Below are positions 7,749-16,202 of a stretch of DNA of 64,000 nucleotides, in pieces. Made by a program: the position numbers and the translations under genes. Within the stretch, counting starts at the first letter, position 1. Every line of letters begins with the position of its first letter. The DNA is from Salinigranum salinum. GTDB taxonomy: Archaea; Halobacteriota; Halobacteria; Halobacteriales; Haloferacaceae. The DNA lies in the NCBI RefSeq assembly GCF_009176545.1, contig NZ_VTOJ01000001.1:1364001-1428000 (forward strand), read 5' to 3'. Below the pieces are notes generated by a model. It did no database searches and was not told the DNA's origin. It saw only the letters and a list, made by a program, of their open reading frames with translations.

Positions 7749-10262
7749 TCAGCCCGCGGGGAGTTCGTCGGCGTCGACCCGGTACACCGTCACCGATCCG
7801 CGCTCGTAGACGGGTTCGACGCCCGCCAGGTCGGTCACGGTCACGTCGTCGTACCGGAGCCGTTCGGACGGCCCGATCCAGATGTACTCGACGTCGTACT
7901 GTCGCAGGAGTCGCGCCTGCTCCTCGGGGGTGCCGAGGAACATCGTGTCGACCTCGCGCACGCGCGAGTAGTACGCGTCGGGACCGCGGTAGCCGACCTC
8001 GTGTTGCCACCCCGCGACGGTGGGGATCCCGGTGAGACTCGCCGCCGGGTTCGAGGTCCACGCGTACATCCCGCGTTCGCGCTCGTCCGTCCCGCCGCGC
8101 GAGTGCCACGTCGTCCCGGGGGCCGACAGCAGCGTCGGCTGCCCCTCGCGCTCGTCGAGCCACCGGATCGCGGGTGCCTCGTCGGGGTGCTGGCGATCGA
8201 CGAACGTAGTCGCGTCTAGCGTCGGCTCGGCCGTGTTCTCGAAGTGGTTCCCCAGCGCGAAGACGCCGTAGGTGCTCGTCGAGACCACGAGCAGCACCAC
8301 GAGGCAGACGGCGAGGACGCGCCGGATCGGGAGACCGACACCGAGCCGTCTACCCTTCTCACCGTTGGCATCCCTGTCGGCTCCGTCACTGCCGCTGCCG
8401 GCGGTGTCCCGGCCGCGCTCGCCGTCTCCGCCGCCGTCGGCAGCGACTGCCCCGCGTGTCGGTGTCGTCGCCGCTGTCTCGGTCGGGCTCCCGCGGACGA
8501 GGCCGGCGAGCGCGGCACCGGCGGCGACTCCCCAGAGCACCCACGTCTGGATGTAGAACTTGAACACGGTGTTCATCCGGAGCGGGCCGGCCTGCTCCGT
8601 GAGATAGACCAGTTCGACCATCGTCACCAGTCCGGCCCCGCCGACGACGAGCACGGTCTCGAAGCCGACCGGGCGGTCGAACCGAAGCGCGACGAACCCC
8701 ACCACCAGGAGGGGTGCCGTCAGGAGGAGGACGGGCAGATCGACCGCACTCGCGACGAGCGCGACGACCGTGACGCCGACCAGCACGGGCGTCACCCGAC
8801 CGATCCGCGCCAGGAGGTACGCGCCGAACGCGGCGACGAAGCCGCCGTGGACGAGGAGCAGTCCTTGAAGGGAACTGCGCTCGGCCGCGGCGAGGACCTC
8901 GAGCGACCGGCTACTCCCGCCACCCATCGCGAGCGCGACGAACGGGGCCGAGAGCACGACGCCGACGACGCCGGCGACCACGGCGACGCCGAGCGCTGCA
9001 CCCAGTCGACCGAGTTCGCCGACGAGCCGTGAACCCGCAGCGCCGTTCCCGTCGGCCTCACCGACGCGGTCGAGCAGCGCCGATCCACGGGGGAGGAGCG
9101 TGAGCGGGTGGGCCGGGGCGAACGCGACGCCGAGGAAGAGCAGGCCGAACAGCGTGGGGAAGCTCCAGGTGTCGACGACGGACTGCAGTCCCGCGACGAC
9201 CGGGACGGCACCGAAGACGAGCAGCCGTCGCCGTCCGATCGCGGACGCGGGCGTCTCGTAGTACGCGAACGCGAGACCGGCGGCGAGGAGGACGAACGGC
9301 AGACCCATCATGTGCGCGTGGAGGTCGCCGTTGAGCCACGCGAACAGCGGGAACTCGTTGATCGTCCCCGGGATGATCCGCGAGGCGTCGAAGTAAAAGA
9401 ACCCCGACGCGCTGTCGAGGATCTCGACGGGATCGCCGCCGGTTCCGTCCGCGATCCACGTCGCGAGCGCGGTTCTGCTCCCCGCCGGGAGGAGCCCCAG
9501 CGCGACGTCCGACGCGGTGTGGAGGTTGGCGGCGAACCCCACGAAGAACGCGCCCAGGAGGCCGGCCAGTCGGGCCGACCCGTCGCGCGGAGGGGTGGGG
9601 TCGGCGTCGTCTCGTGTGCCCCGAGCGCGTCGGGCCGCCGCGATCGTCGCCGCGAGGTCGTACGCCGCGGCGACGAGCATCGCGTAGAAGCCCGCCAGCG
9701 CGAGGTTGTACGCGAAACGCGGCGGTGTCAGCGACAGCCGCGAGAGGAGCGACGTGATCAGGTGTCCGCCGTAGTAGTAGCGGACGGGCTCGCCCGCGAA
9801 CCACATGTCCTCCGGGGGGAGCGTCTCGCTGCGTGCGAGCGACTTCAACAGCCCGAAGTCGAGGAACTTCTCCCCGCCGAGCGCGTGGACCGCCGGGTCG
9901 ACCGCCCGGACGGCGACGAGCAGGCCGAACGCGGCGGTGAAGACGACGGCCGCCTCCGCGAGCGCCCGGCGGTCGAGTTCGAGGTCGGGCGCGAGTCGGA
10001 GCGTTCCCGCTCGGAGTGCCGACAGGTCCGCGCCCGCGACGACGCCCGCGACGACGAGGACGACGACGCCGACGACCAGTCCGGCGGTGAGCGAGAGGTG
10101 ACCGACCCAGTACGCCGGCAGCGTGAGGACGACGAGCGCCACCGGGAGAGCGAACCCCGCGCCCCGACCGGGGACGCGGAAGAGGCGCGCGGCGATCGGT
10201 ACGCCGGCCGCGGTCACGGCCGCGAACAGGAGGAGCCAGCGAACGACGAGGGCGTACTCCAT
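7749..10262 (-). CDS. DUF2298 (Chlor_Arch_YYY-type) multi-spanning membrane protein
   Basis: An 837-residue, very hydrophobic integral membrane protein with more than a dozen predicted helices. The family hallmark YYYGGHL is at about residues 161-167, followed by a conserved loop with NEFPLFAWLNGDLHAHMMGLPF (about residues 305-325, with two histidines and an acidic pair). Members occur in haloarchaea and Chloroflexi; their architecture resembles GT-C glycosyltransferases, but no reaction is proven. A hydrophilic Gly/Asp-rich segment near residues 590-640 interrupts the helices. The C-terminal soluble part (from about 690) is likely outside the cell. The start MEYALVV at 10262 places the first helix immediately after. 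The downstream GT2-GtrA pair on the other strand suggests a shared role in surface-glycan synthesis. Confidence 0.85.
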   Translation of the reverse strand: MEYALVVRWLLLFAAVTAAGVPIAARLFRVPGRGAGFALPVALVVLTLPAYWVGHLSLTAGLVVGVVVLVVAGVVAGADLSALRAGTLRLAPDLELDRRALAEAAVVFTAAFGLLVAVRAVDPAVHALGGEKFLDFGLLKSLARSETLPPEDMWFAGEPVRYYYGGHLITSLLSRLSLTPPRFAYNLALAGFYAMLVAAAYDLAATIAAARRARGTRDDADPTPPRDGSARLAGLLGAFFVGFAANLHTASDVALGLLPAGSRTALATWIADGTGGDPVEILDSASGFFYFDASRIIPGTINEFPLFAWLNGDLHAHMMGLPFVLLAAGLAFAYYETPASAIGRRRLLVFGAVPVVAGLQSVVDTWSFPTLFGLLFLGVAFAPAHPLTLLPRGSALLDRVGEADGNGAAGSRLVGELGRLGAALGVAVVAGVVGVVLSAPFVALAMGGGSSRSLEVLAAAERSSLQGLLLVHGGFVAAFGAYLLARIGRVTPVLVGVTVVALVASAVDLPVLLLTAPLLVVGFVALRFDRPVGFETVLVVGGAGLVTMVELVYLTEQAGPLRMNTVFKFYIQTWVLWGVAAGAALAGLVRGSPTETAATTPTRGAVAADGGGDGERGRDTAGSGSDGADRDANGEKGRRLGVGLPIRRVLAVCLVVLLVVSTSTYGVFALGNHFENTAEPTLDATTFVDRQHPDEAPAIRWLDEREGQPTLLSAPGTTWHSRGGTDERERGMYAWTSNPAASLTGIPTVAGWQHEVGYRGPDAYYSRVREVDTMFLGTPEEQARLLRQYDVEYIWIGPSERLRYDDVTVTDLAGVEPVYERGSVTVYRVDADELPAG

Positions 10263-10452
10263 CTGTCCGAACGACTCGCGCCGCAGCCTATACGTTTTCT
10301 GCCTCGGTTCGCAGTACTGATCCCTCGTCGATGGACCCCGCCGGTCCGACCCCGATCGCACTCCGTCGGCGACCGCGGTGACGTCGGACCACGTCGGAGG
10401 GGTAAACACCAAGAGGGAAGCCTCCCCGTGTTCAGACGGTGAGGACGAACGG

Positions 10453-10707
10453 ATGACGGACCGACCACCGAGACTGACCGATGGGGGTGACTCCGGCGAG
10501 GGAACGGCGACCGACGGCGTCGACCAGCGACGGGCGATCCTCGGTGGCGTCGCACTCGTGGTCGCCGTCGTCGGTTTCACTGCCGTCCGGGCGGCAGTCG
10601 ACGCGCTGGGCGTCCCCGGCGAGTGGGTGCTCGTGGCGCTCCCCGCGTTCGGCGTCGTCGGCGTCGTCGGCTTCGTCCTCCTCGTCTCGACGGTGGTCCC
10701 CGAGTGA
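10453..10707 (+). CDS. Small two-helix membrane protein
   Basis: An 84-residue protein with a polar N-terminus (MTDRPPRLTDGGDSGEG) and two hydrophobic segments, about residues 25-45 (AILGGVALVVAVVGFTAV) and 58-80 (VLVALPAFGVVGVVGFVLLV). I know of no function; proteins of this form are frequent in haloarchaea. It is divergent from the DUF2298 gene and 92 bases ahead of the GT2 gene on the same strand. An upstream in-frame start at 10378 would add 25 residues and is less likely. Confidence 0.65.
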   Translation: MTDRPPRLTDGGDSGEGTATDGVDQRRAILGGVALVVAVVGFTAVRAAVDALGVPGEWVLVALPAFGVVGVVGFVLLVSTVVPE

Positions 10708-10799
10708 GAGCTGTCGTCAGCGAGTGAGCCCGGGTCGTCAGCCCGGACGGTCGTAGCTATTCGGTCGGTTTTTTATCCACCCTCTGTAACGCTCTCTCA

Positions 10800-11594
10800 A
10801 TGAGCACTGTCGGTGTCGTCCTGCCCGCTTACCACCCCGAGATGGATCTGCTCACGGCGTATCTCTCGGCGATCGACGACGTGCTGTCACCGGCCGTCGT
10901 CCGCGTCGAACTCGACGATCCGCGTCCGGGGACGGTCGACGCCCTCCACGATCTCCCGTTCCCTCTGGAGGTCAACGCGGTCGACGCGCGCCGGGGGAAA
11001 GGTGCTGCCATCACCGCGGGCTTCGAGTCGCTCGCTCCTCGCGTCGACGTCCTCGCGTTCGCCGACGCCGACGGCTCGACGCCCGCCGACTCGCTCGCCG
11101 ACGTCGTCCGGCCCGTCGTGGCGGGGCGGGCGGGGCTCGCCGTCGGTTCCCGCCGTCACCCCGAGTCGACCATCGTCTCCCACCAGACGTTCGCGCGCCG
11201 ACGGCTCGGCGACGGCTTCGCCTGGCTCGCCCGTCGGTTCCTCGACGTCTCGCTGTCCGACTACCAGTGCGGTGCGAAGGCGCTCTCGACCGACGTGTGG
11301 GCGGCGGTTCGCGAACACCTCTACGAACCCGGCTTCGCGTGGGACGTCGAGCTCGTCGCGGTCGCTGGCGCGATCGACTGCCGGGTGGTCGAGGTGCCGG
11401 TCGCCTGGGAGGACCACCCTCAGTCGACCGTCTCGACCGTCGACACCACGCTCCGACTCGCTCGGGCGCTCGTCCGCTCGCGACACCGTGCCCGGTCGCT
11501 CCGCGACGACCGTCTGCACACGTTCCTCGGCCGGCTACACGACGCCGAGCCTTCGCTCGTCGAACGCCTCACCGTCGACGTGGTCGACGAGTGA
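10800..11594 (+). CDS. Family 2 glycosyltransferase (DPM1/AglJ-like)
   Basis: A 264-residue GT-A fold transferase without membrane helices. It starts MSTVGVVLPAYHPE, has the DARRGKGAAITAGF segment and the metal/nucleotide-sugar DxD-type motif FADADGSTP (about residues 87-95), then SDYQCGAKALS and WDVELVAVA, which match dolichyl-phosphate mannose/glucose synthases. It likely moves a sugar from a nucleotide donor to a polyprenyl phosphate at the cytoplasmic face. A TTTTTTATCC element about 28 bases upstream suggests a leaderless start at 10800. Four bases separate its stop from the GtrA gene. Confidence 0.88.
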   Translation: MSTVGVVLPAYHPEMDLLTAYLSAIDDVLSPAVVRVELDDPRPGTVDALHDLPFPLEVNAVDARRGKGAAITAGFESLAPRVDVLAFADADGSTPADSLADVVRPVVAGRAGLAVGSRRHPESTIVSHQTFARRRLGDGFAWLARRFLDVSLSDYQCGAKALSTDVWAAVREHLYEPGFAWDVELVAVAGAIDCRVVEVPVAWEDHPQSTVSTVDTTLRLARALVRSRHRARSLRDDRLHTFLGRLHDAEPSLVERLTVDVVDE

Positions 11595-11598
11595 TCAC

Positions 11599-12042
11599 AT
11601 GTCCGTCATCGACTCCCTGCTGTCGGGGACCCGCTTCGGCAAGTTCGCCTCCGTCGGTGCCGTCGGTGCCGTCTTCGACGTGACCACGGCCACGCTCCTC
11701 CGCGAGCTCGGCGTCTACCCCGAACTCGCCGTCTTCGTCGGCATCGAGGTGGCGATCGTCGTCATGTTCCTGCTCAACGACAACTGGACGTTCGCCGAAC
11801 AGGGTGCCGCCGGGATCGGCGCGACGCTCCGCCGCCTCCTGCGCTCGAACCTCGTCCGCGCCGGTGGCATCGTCGTCCAGCTGGCGACGTTCCGCTTCCT
11901 CTTCCGCGTCGTCGCGCTCGAACTGGAGGTGGCCGGCGTCGACGGCTGGTTCGTCCTCTCGAAGATCGCCGGCATCGGGACGGGAATGATCGTCAACTAC
12001 GTCGCCGAGAGCCTCGTCACGTGGCGCGTCGGGCGTGGCTGA
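11599..12042 (+). CDS. GtrA family membrane protein
   Basis: A 147-residue GtrA-like protein with four predicted transmembrane helices. Characteristic elements are FGKFASVGAVGAVFDVTTATLL near the start, LLNDNWTF (the N-W-TF motif) and the closing NYVAESLVTW. GtrA proteins are thought to flip, or assist in flipping, polyprenyl-phosphate-linked sugars. The gene follows the DPM1-like GT2 gene by four bases; GT2 plus GtrA is the usual pairing for making and translocating a lipid-linked monosaccharide. Confidence 0.9.
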   Translation: MSVIDSLLSGTRFGKFASVGAVGAVFDVTTATLLRELGVYPELAVFVGIEVAIVVMFLLNDNWTFAEQGAAGIGATLRRLLRSNLVRAGGIVVQLATFRFLFRVVALELEVAGVDGWFVLSKIAGIGTGMIVNYVAESLVTWRVGRG

Positions 12043-12114
12043 CTCGCACGGGCGAAAGTAGCATACGGCGTCCGAATCACAATCCTTAACCGGGGCGGTC
12101 GACTCGTATCGTGT

Positions 12115-12189
12115 AGCGGGATGGGATAGCCAGGAGATTCCGCCGGGCTCATAACCCGGAGATCGGTAGTTCAAATCTACCTCCCGCTA
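12115..12189 (+). tRNA. Initiator tRNA-Met (CAU)
   Basis: A 75-nt tRNA that folds completely. The acceptor stem is AGCGGGA (12115-12121) with TCCCGCT (12182-12188), followed by discriminator A at 12189. The anticodon arm is CCGGG / CTCATAA / CCCGG with CAT at 12150-12152, and the T arm is GGTAG / TTCAAAT / CTACC. The A1-U72 first pair and the run of three G-C pairs at the base of the anticodon stem mark it as initiator rather than elongator tRNA-Met. No CCA is encoded and there is no intron. The 3' half is followed by duplicated T-arm fragments. Confidence 0.97.
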
Positions 12190-12325
12190 CTTCTGGAGTG
12201 AACAACTGCGCGGAGCTCCGTCTCCGCGCCTCTCGTGAACGACTGACGAAGCGAGCAGTAGATTTGAACGAGAGGACGAAGCGTAGCGGAGTCCGCGTTG
12301 TTCAAATCTCCCTCCCGCTACTTCT
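12169..12325 (+). repeat. tRNA 3'-end duplication, probable attachment-site scar
   Basis: Bases 12170-12194 (T-loop to just beyond the tRNA end) recur at 12301-12325 with one mismatch. Between them, at 12258-12269, the 12-bp word GTAGATTTGAAC is an exact inverted copy of the T-arm sequence GTTCAAATCTAC at 12169-12180. A duplicated tRNA 3' end is the usual footprint of site-specific integration into tRNA genes. Only about 105 bases lie between the copies, too few for an element, and no integrase is present, so this looks like a residual att site or a collapsed element. Confidence 0.75.
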
Positions 12326-12405
12326 CTCGGACTCACCTTCCAAGTGGCGCGTTTCATCGCGCTGCGCCGCCGAGCGCGACGAGCGTCCACCACTCGACGG
12401 GTCGG

Positions 12406-13356
12406 CTACCCTTCGTCGGCGTGCTCGTCGGCTCGCTCCAGCGGAGGGAGCTGTTCCCCGATCATCTCACGGTCGGCCTCGAGCCACCCTGGCAGCTGGA
12501 GCGTTTCGCCCAGCGACCCGACTGGTTCGTCGATGGCGAACCCCGGCCCATCGGTCGCCAGTTCGACGAGAACCCCCCCTGGTTCGCGGACGTACACCGA
12601 TCGAAAGTACGTCCGGTCTTTGACGTAGGTCGGCTCCAGGCCGTCCTCGACGAGGAGCACGCGCCACGCCTCCAGCGCCTCCTCGTCGGGCAGTCGGAAC
12701 GCGACGTGGTGCACCGTGCCGATTCCCTCGCGGCCGAACGGGAGTTCGGTGTCGAGGACGTCGACGACCGCACCATGCGTTCCTGGCACCCGATACCGGA
12801 CACGGACGCCCTCCTGGCCGACGAGGTCGAACCCCAGCGCGTCGAGGACGCTCGCGGTCTGAAACGGACTCGCGGAGGCGAGTGTCACGCCGTAGAGCCC
12901 TCGAATCGCGTGTTCTCGCGGGACGTTCTCATTACCCCACCCACGTTCCGACGTCTCGATTCCGACGAGTTCGAGCGGCTGGCCCTCGCCGTCGTCGAAC
13001 GCGAGGAGCGACTCGCCGAACCGCTCGCCGCGTGTGACGTCGACACCCTCGCGCGCGAGTCGGTCGGCCCAGTAGTCGAGGCTCCCGCGCGGAACCGAGA
13101 GAGCGGTCGCGGTCGGCTGCGGCCGGCCGACGCGCCCCTCCTGTCCGCGCTCGGCCGGGAAACAGGTCAGGAGCGTGCCGGGGGTCCCTCGCTCGTCGCC
13201 GAAGTAGAGGTGGTACATGAACGGATCGTCGTAGTTCACCGTCAGTTTGACGAGCTTGAGTCCAAATATTTCTGTATAAAATCGGAGTGTCGCGGCCGAC
13301 GATCCCGTGATCACGGAGACGTGGTGGAGCCCCGGTGTCCGTGGTGGCAGGCTCAC
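12406..13356 (-). CDS. Ring-cleaving dioxygenase-like VOC protein (MhqO type)
   Basis: A 316-residue protein with two tandem vicinal-oxygen-chelate modules. It opens GLHHVSVITG and the second module has GTVHHVAFRLPD (about residues 213-224) and GGVLVELATDGPGF. The His in HHV and the Glu in VELA are the usual metal ligands. Members are called MhqO/LinE-like and are implicated in hydroquinone or catechol dioxygenation. The start is a GTG at 13356 that overlaps the stop of the upstream hydrolase gene by four bases, so the two are translationally coupled. The same enzyme-hydrolase pairing occurs in bacterial quinone-detoxification operons, which supports but does not prove that role. Confidence 0.85.
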   Translation of the reverse strand: MSLPPRTPGLHHVSVITGSSAATLRFYTEIFGLKLVKLTVNYDDPFMYHLYFGDERGTPGTLLTCFPAERGQEGRVGRPQPTATALSVPRGSLDYWADRLAREGVDVTRGERFGESLLAFDDGEGQPLELVGIETSERGWGNENVPREHAIRGLYGVTLASASPFQTASVLDALGFDLVGQEGVRVRYRVPGTHGAVVDVLDTELPFGREGIGTVHHVAFRLPDEEALEAWRVLLVEDGLEPTYVKDRTYFRSVYVREPGGVLVELATDGPGFAIDEPVGSLGETLQLPGWLEADREMIGEQLPPLERADEHADEG

Positions 13357-14090
13357 TCGTCGACTCCCGTCGCCACGCCGTCCTGGGGCCTGTCGTCGGT
13401 CGTCGCGTCGTCTCCGTGCCGTTCGCCGCGGGAGAGCGTCACCGGACCCTCGATGAGGGTGCGGACGAACGCGATCTCGTCGTCGTTCACGGTGTGTGCC
13501 ATGCCCGGATAGATGCGCTCCGTGACGTCGCCGCCGAGCCGCTCAAAGACGTCACGGGACTCGTGGACGCGCTCGACGGGGACGTGTGGGTCGACGTCGC
13601 TACACCCGAGGAAGACGGGCGTCCCGGCGAGGTCGCCCGTGTGCTCGAACGTCGTGCCCTCGGGACCGATCAGCCCGCCGCTCAGGACCACCAGCCCGCC
13701 GTATCGCCGTGGGTGTCGCGCGACGTACTCGGCGGCCAGACAGCCGCCCTGGGAGAACCCGACGACGACCACACGCTCCGGGGGGACACCAGCGTCGATC
13801 ACGTCGTCGACCGTGGCGTCGACCGCGGCGATCGCAGACGACAGATCCGGCTCGTTCGCGTCGATCGGTGCGAGGAACGACCGGGGGTACCACCGGTTCC
13901 GGTGTGCCTGCGGCGCGACGGACGCGACCCCGTGACGGTGGAACTCGTCGGCCAGCCGGAGGACGCTCTCGGCGGTCGCTCCCCGTCCGTGGAGGGCGAC
14001 GACGGCGGTGTCGGCGACGCGGAGTGGTGCGCCCGCGTACCTCGGTGTGAGCCCCTGGTGCGGGCCGTCAGGTGATTGGGTCGTGTCCAT
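13353..14090 (-). CDS. Alpha/beta hydrolase (phospholipase/carboxylesterase family)
   Basis: A 245-residue serine hydrolase. It has LHGRGATAESVLRLADEF for the oxyanion-hole turn, the nucleophile elbow GFSQGGCLA (Ser at about residue 120), an acid region DVDPHVPVERV and the catalytic His in GMAHTVNDDE. This is the carboxylesterase/MhqD-like branch. I start at the ATG at 14090 (MDTTQSPDG); an in-frame start at 14132 adds 14 residues with two Cys/His-containing words that look non-native. It overlaps the VOC gene by four bases and is first in that operon. Natural substrate unknown. Confidence 0.87.
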   Translation of the reverse strand: MDTTQSPDGPHQGLTPRYAGAPLRVADTAVVALHGRGATAESVLRLADEFHRHGVASVAPQAHRNRWYPRSFLAPIDANEPDLSSAIAAVDATVDDVIDAGVPPERVVVVGFSQGGCLAAEYVARHPRRYGGLVVLSGGLIGPEGTTFEHTGDLAGTPVFLGCSDVDPHVPVERVHESRDVFERLGGDVTERIYPGMAHTVNDDEIAFVRTLIEGPVTLSRGERHGDDATTDDRPQDGVATGVDE

Positions 14091-14348
14091 GTGGTGACTG
14101 TGCCGAGGGCGAGCATAACACTTCGCTGACACGGGGGTTACGTGGTAGCGTGTCCGTCACCCCGACTGTGGCGAGCGTCGCGACGCGGCGATCCAACCCG
14201 AATTCGATGAAAGTAATTGTATACTAGCACGTCGATCCTCGGCCATCGTCCGTCGCCCGCCGAGGCTTCGAGACGTCGGCTCGAACTCCTGTTCCGCGGT
14301 GCGCGGAGCGATGGCCAGTCGACCGGCCGGGTCCGAGGGTCCCGGGAG

Positions 14349-14663
14349 TCACACGGAGTCGGCGGCGTCGCACACCTCCGCCAGCCCTTGGCAGTACGCT
14401 GCTCTGGTGATCGACGGCGGTGTCGAGCGGTTCGAGGGCGGGATCCAGACGCTTCGGGAGATGCGGATAACGTGCGATCACGGGGAACGGATCCTCCAAC
14501 TGGCAGTGTCCCGCCTCGTCCGTCGTCGACACGGAGGACCGGATCACCGCGATCGTCGGCGTCTCGATCCCGGCCAGGTGACGTGCGACCGTCGACCGAC
14601 TGAGGACGTTCTCAGCACCGCCAACGTCTTCATCGCGACGCTTCGGTCGTCGGAACCCGTTAC
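14349..14663 (-). pseudogene. Decayed C-terminal fragment of an unidentified protein
   Basis: Reading the reverse strand gives a coherent but interrupted protein tail. One frame runs EDVGGAENVLSRSTVARHLAG, then ETPTIAVIRSSVSTTDEAGH and LEDPFPVIARYPHLPKRLD. A shift near 14375 is then needed to continue LAEVCDAADSV and stop at 14349-14351. There is no start codon in frame and the upstream part changes frame again near 14640. Composition and codon use look like haloarchaeal coding DNA. I do not recognise the family. The fragment overlaps head to head with the sulfatase remnant beside it, so both are remains rather than genes. Confidence 0.4.
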
Positions 14664-14997
14664 ATCCGTACTGCTGTCATTTTCGGCGCCGTCACGGACG
14701 AATGGTACTGGCTGATCGAGTCCCCCCGAACAGAACGGTGGAAGTACGCCGTCTCCGCGCCCGCGATGAACGGCTGGCGTGGTGGAACGGGCGACCCGCG
14801 GAGCGACACATACGTCGAACGCTCCCTCTACGACCTCCAGTCGGACCCGACGGAGTCCGCGAACCTCGTCGGCCGGGCGGACTACCACGACGTGAGGGGT
14901 CGACCTCCGTCCGCGCCTGCGCGAACACATCGCTGCTGTTGGAAGGGACGAACCGACCGTCGACGTGTACGAGAACCCGGGCGATCGCGAGTACTGA
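14640..14997 (+). pseudogene. Sulfatase C-terminal remnant, frameshifted
   Basis: The forward strand encodes a typical sulfatase end. TRYIRTAVIFGAVTDEWYWL is followed by ESPRTERWKYAVSAP and SLYDLQSDPTESANLVG. A frameshift near 14893-14903 is needed to continue DLRPRLREHIAAV ... DVYENPGDREY and the TGA at 14995-14997. The RTERWKY and LYDLxxDPxExxNL blocks are standard near the C-terminus of arylsulfatase-type enzymes. The N-terminal half with the formylglycine-forming Cys/Ser site is absent, so no active enzyme can be made. Confidence 0.6.
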
Positions 14998-15208
14998 GCT
15001 GTCCCCCCGTCCCTTCCCGTACATCGTTCCTCGTCTGATCCCCTCAGTTCGGGCTCGTCGCGACACGGTCACACGCTCCGGCCCGTCGCCGTTCGACCCC
15101 CTTCGCCGCGTCCGCTGCTTCGCGAGACGCGAATCGATCACGAACGTTCACCACGAAAGGAATTACAGTCCTACAGATGTAACGGGATGTGGTCGATCCC
15201 GGCGGGCG

Positions 15209-15976
15209 TCAGGTGAGCGAGTTCTCGAGCTCGAACTCGTTGGCGACGCCGAGCAGGACCTCCGGGAGCTCCGTCTCGAACCGGTCGTCGGTCAGTCGGT
15301 TCGCGGGGCTCGCGACGCTGAACGCGCCGACGACCTGCCCGTCCGAGCCGTCGACCGGGACGCCGACGGCTTTGACGCCGTCGAGCTGTTCCTGGTGGTT
15401 GAACGCGACCCCTCGCTCACGGACCGTCGACAGCTCCTCGACCAGGACGTCGGCGTCGGTGATCGTGTTCTCCGTCGCGGCCGGGAGGCCCCACTCGTCG
15501 ACGATCGCCTCGACTCGTTTCTCGGGCAGCCGCGAGAGGATCGCCTTCCCGGCCGACGTCTGGTGGAGGTAGAGCCGCTTTCCGACGGTCGAGTACGTCC
15601 AGACCGCGTGCTCCCCCGAGAAGGTGTACATGTAGACGCCACGCCCGTTCTCCTCGACGACGAACACGGCACGGCACTCGGTTTCGGCCGCCAGCTGTTC
15701 GGTGTACGACTCGGCGATCCGGTACGCGTTTCGCCTGTTGCGAACGTAGTCTCCGAGCCCCAGGAACTTGAGACTCAGGTGGTAGACGTCCCCGCTCTTC
15801 ACCACGTATTCGGCGTCGACGAGTGTCGTCAGATGGGCGTGGATGGTACTCGGTGCCAGTCCCATCTCCGCCGCCAGCTCCGTCACCCGTGCACCGTCCA
15901 TCTCCCGTAGCGTCTCGACGACCTCGAGGGAGGTCGCGGTCGTCTGCAGCGTCCGGCCGCCGTCTTGCGCGCTCAT
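15209..15976 (-). CDS. IclR family transcriptional regulator
   Basis: A 255-residue IclR-type regulator. Residues about 8-70 form the winged helix-turn-helix (SLEVVETLREMDGARVTELA, PSTIHAHLTTL). Residues 85-255 form the effector-binding domain, with HQTSAGKAILSRLP and GVPVDGSDGQVVGAFSVASP characteristic of the family. The ATG at 15976 fits a leaderless transcript: a TTTAAA element is centred about 29 bases upstream. An inverted repeat lies between that element and the start, suggesting autoregulation. It is transcribed towards the decayed sulfatase region, away from the BKACE gene, and probably controls the adjacent catabolic genes. The effector is unknown. Confidence 0.92.
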   Translation of the reverse strand: MSAQDGGRTLQTTATSLEVVETLREMDGARVTELAAEMGLAPSTIHAHLTTLVDAEYVVKSGDVYHLSLKFLGLGDYVRNRRNAYRIAESYTEQLAAETECRAVFVVEENGRGVYMYTFSGEHAVWTYSTVGKRLYLHQTSAGKAILSRLPEKRVEAIVDEWGLPAATENTITDADVLVEELSTVRERGVAFNHQEQLDGVKAVGVPVDGSDGQVVGAFSVASPANRLTDDRFETELPEVLLGVANEFELENSLT

Positions 15977-15981
15977 AGCGC

Positions 15982-16008
15982 ATAGTGGTGACCCTCACTA
16001 TTTAAAAT
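15982..16008 (-). promoter_or_regulatory. IclR promoter with inverted-repeat operator candidate
   Basis: On the reverse strand a TTTAAA TATA-like element lies at about 16002-16007, placing transcription start at or beside the ATG at 15976. The inverted repeat ATAGTG-N8-CACTAT spans 15982-16001, between the TATA element and the start codon, where a bound repressor would block initiation. The site contains GTGGTGA (15985-15991), which recurs near two other promoters of the locus. Confidence 0.5.
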
Positions 16009-16202
16009 TCGCGACGTGCAAATCCCTCTCACGGGTGATCGACCTGAAAACCGCAGGGCCTGCCCACGTACCTCGCTTCGTGTCGTCGAGAGCCCACGTC
16101 TGATTCGCCTCTGGTGAATGTTATCAGACGTCCAGAGATCCCGTGCGGGACGTCCGACCGAACCCGTCGCAAAGAACGGTCTACGGGAGACGCCGTGGCG
16201 AT

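Noticed and set aside
12190..12325. Second tRNA gene after the initiator tRNA
   Set aside because: Only a T-arm and acceptor 3' half are present at 12300-12325; there is no anticodon arm or D arm, so it is a duplication, not a tRNA.
14692..15180. Possible intact gene in the sulfatase remnant region
   Set aside because: No single frame stays open across RTERWKY and DVYENPGDREY; only a frameshift joins them. Frames that remain open are Arg/Pro-rich shadows.
15000..15208. Small gene between the sulfatase remnant and IclR
   Set aside because: No frame with a start, typical codon use and reasonable length was found in this 200-base gap.
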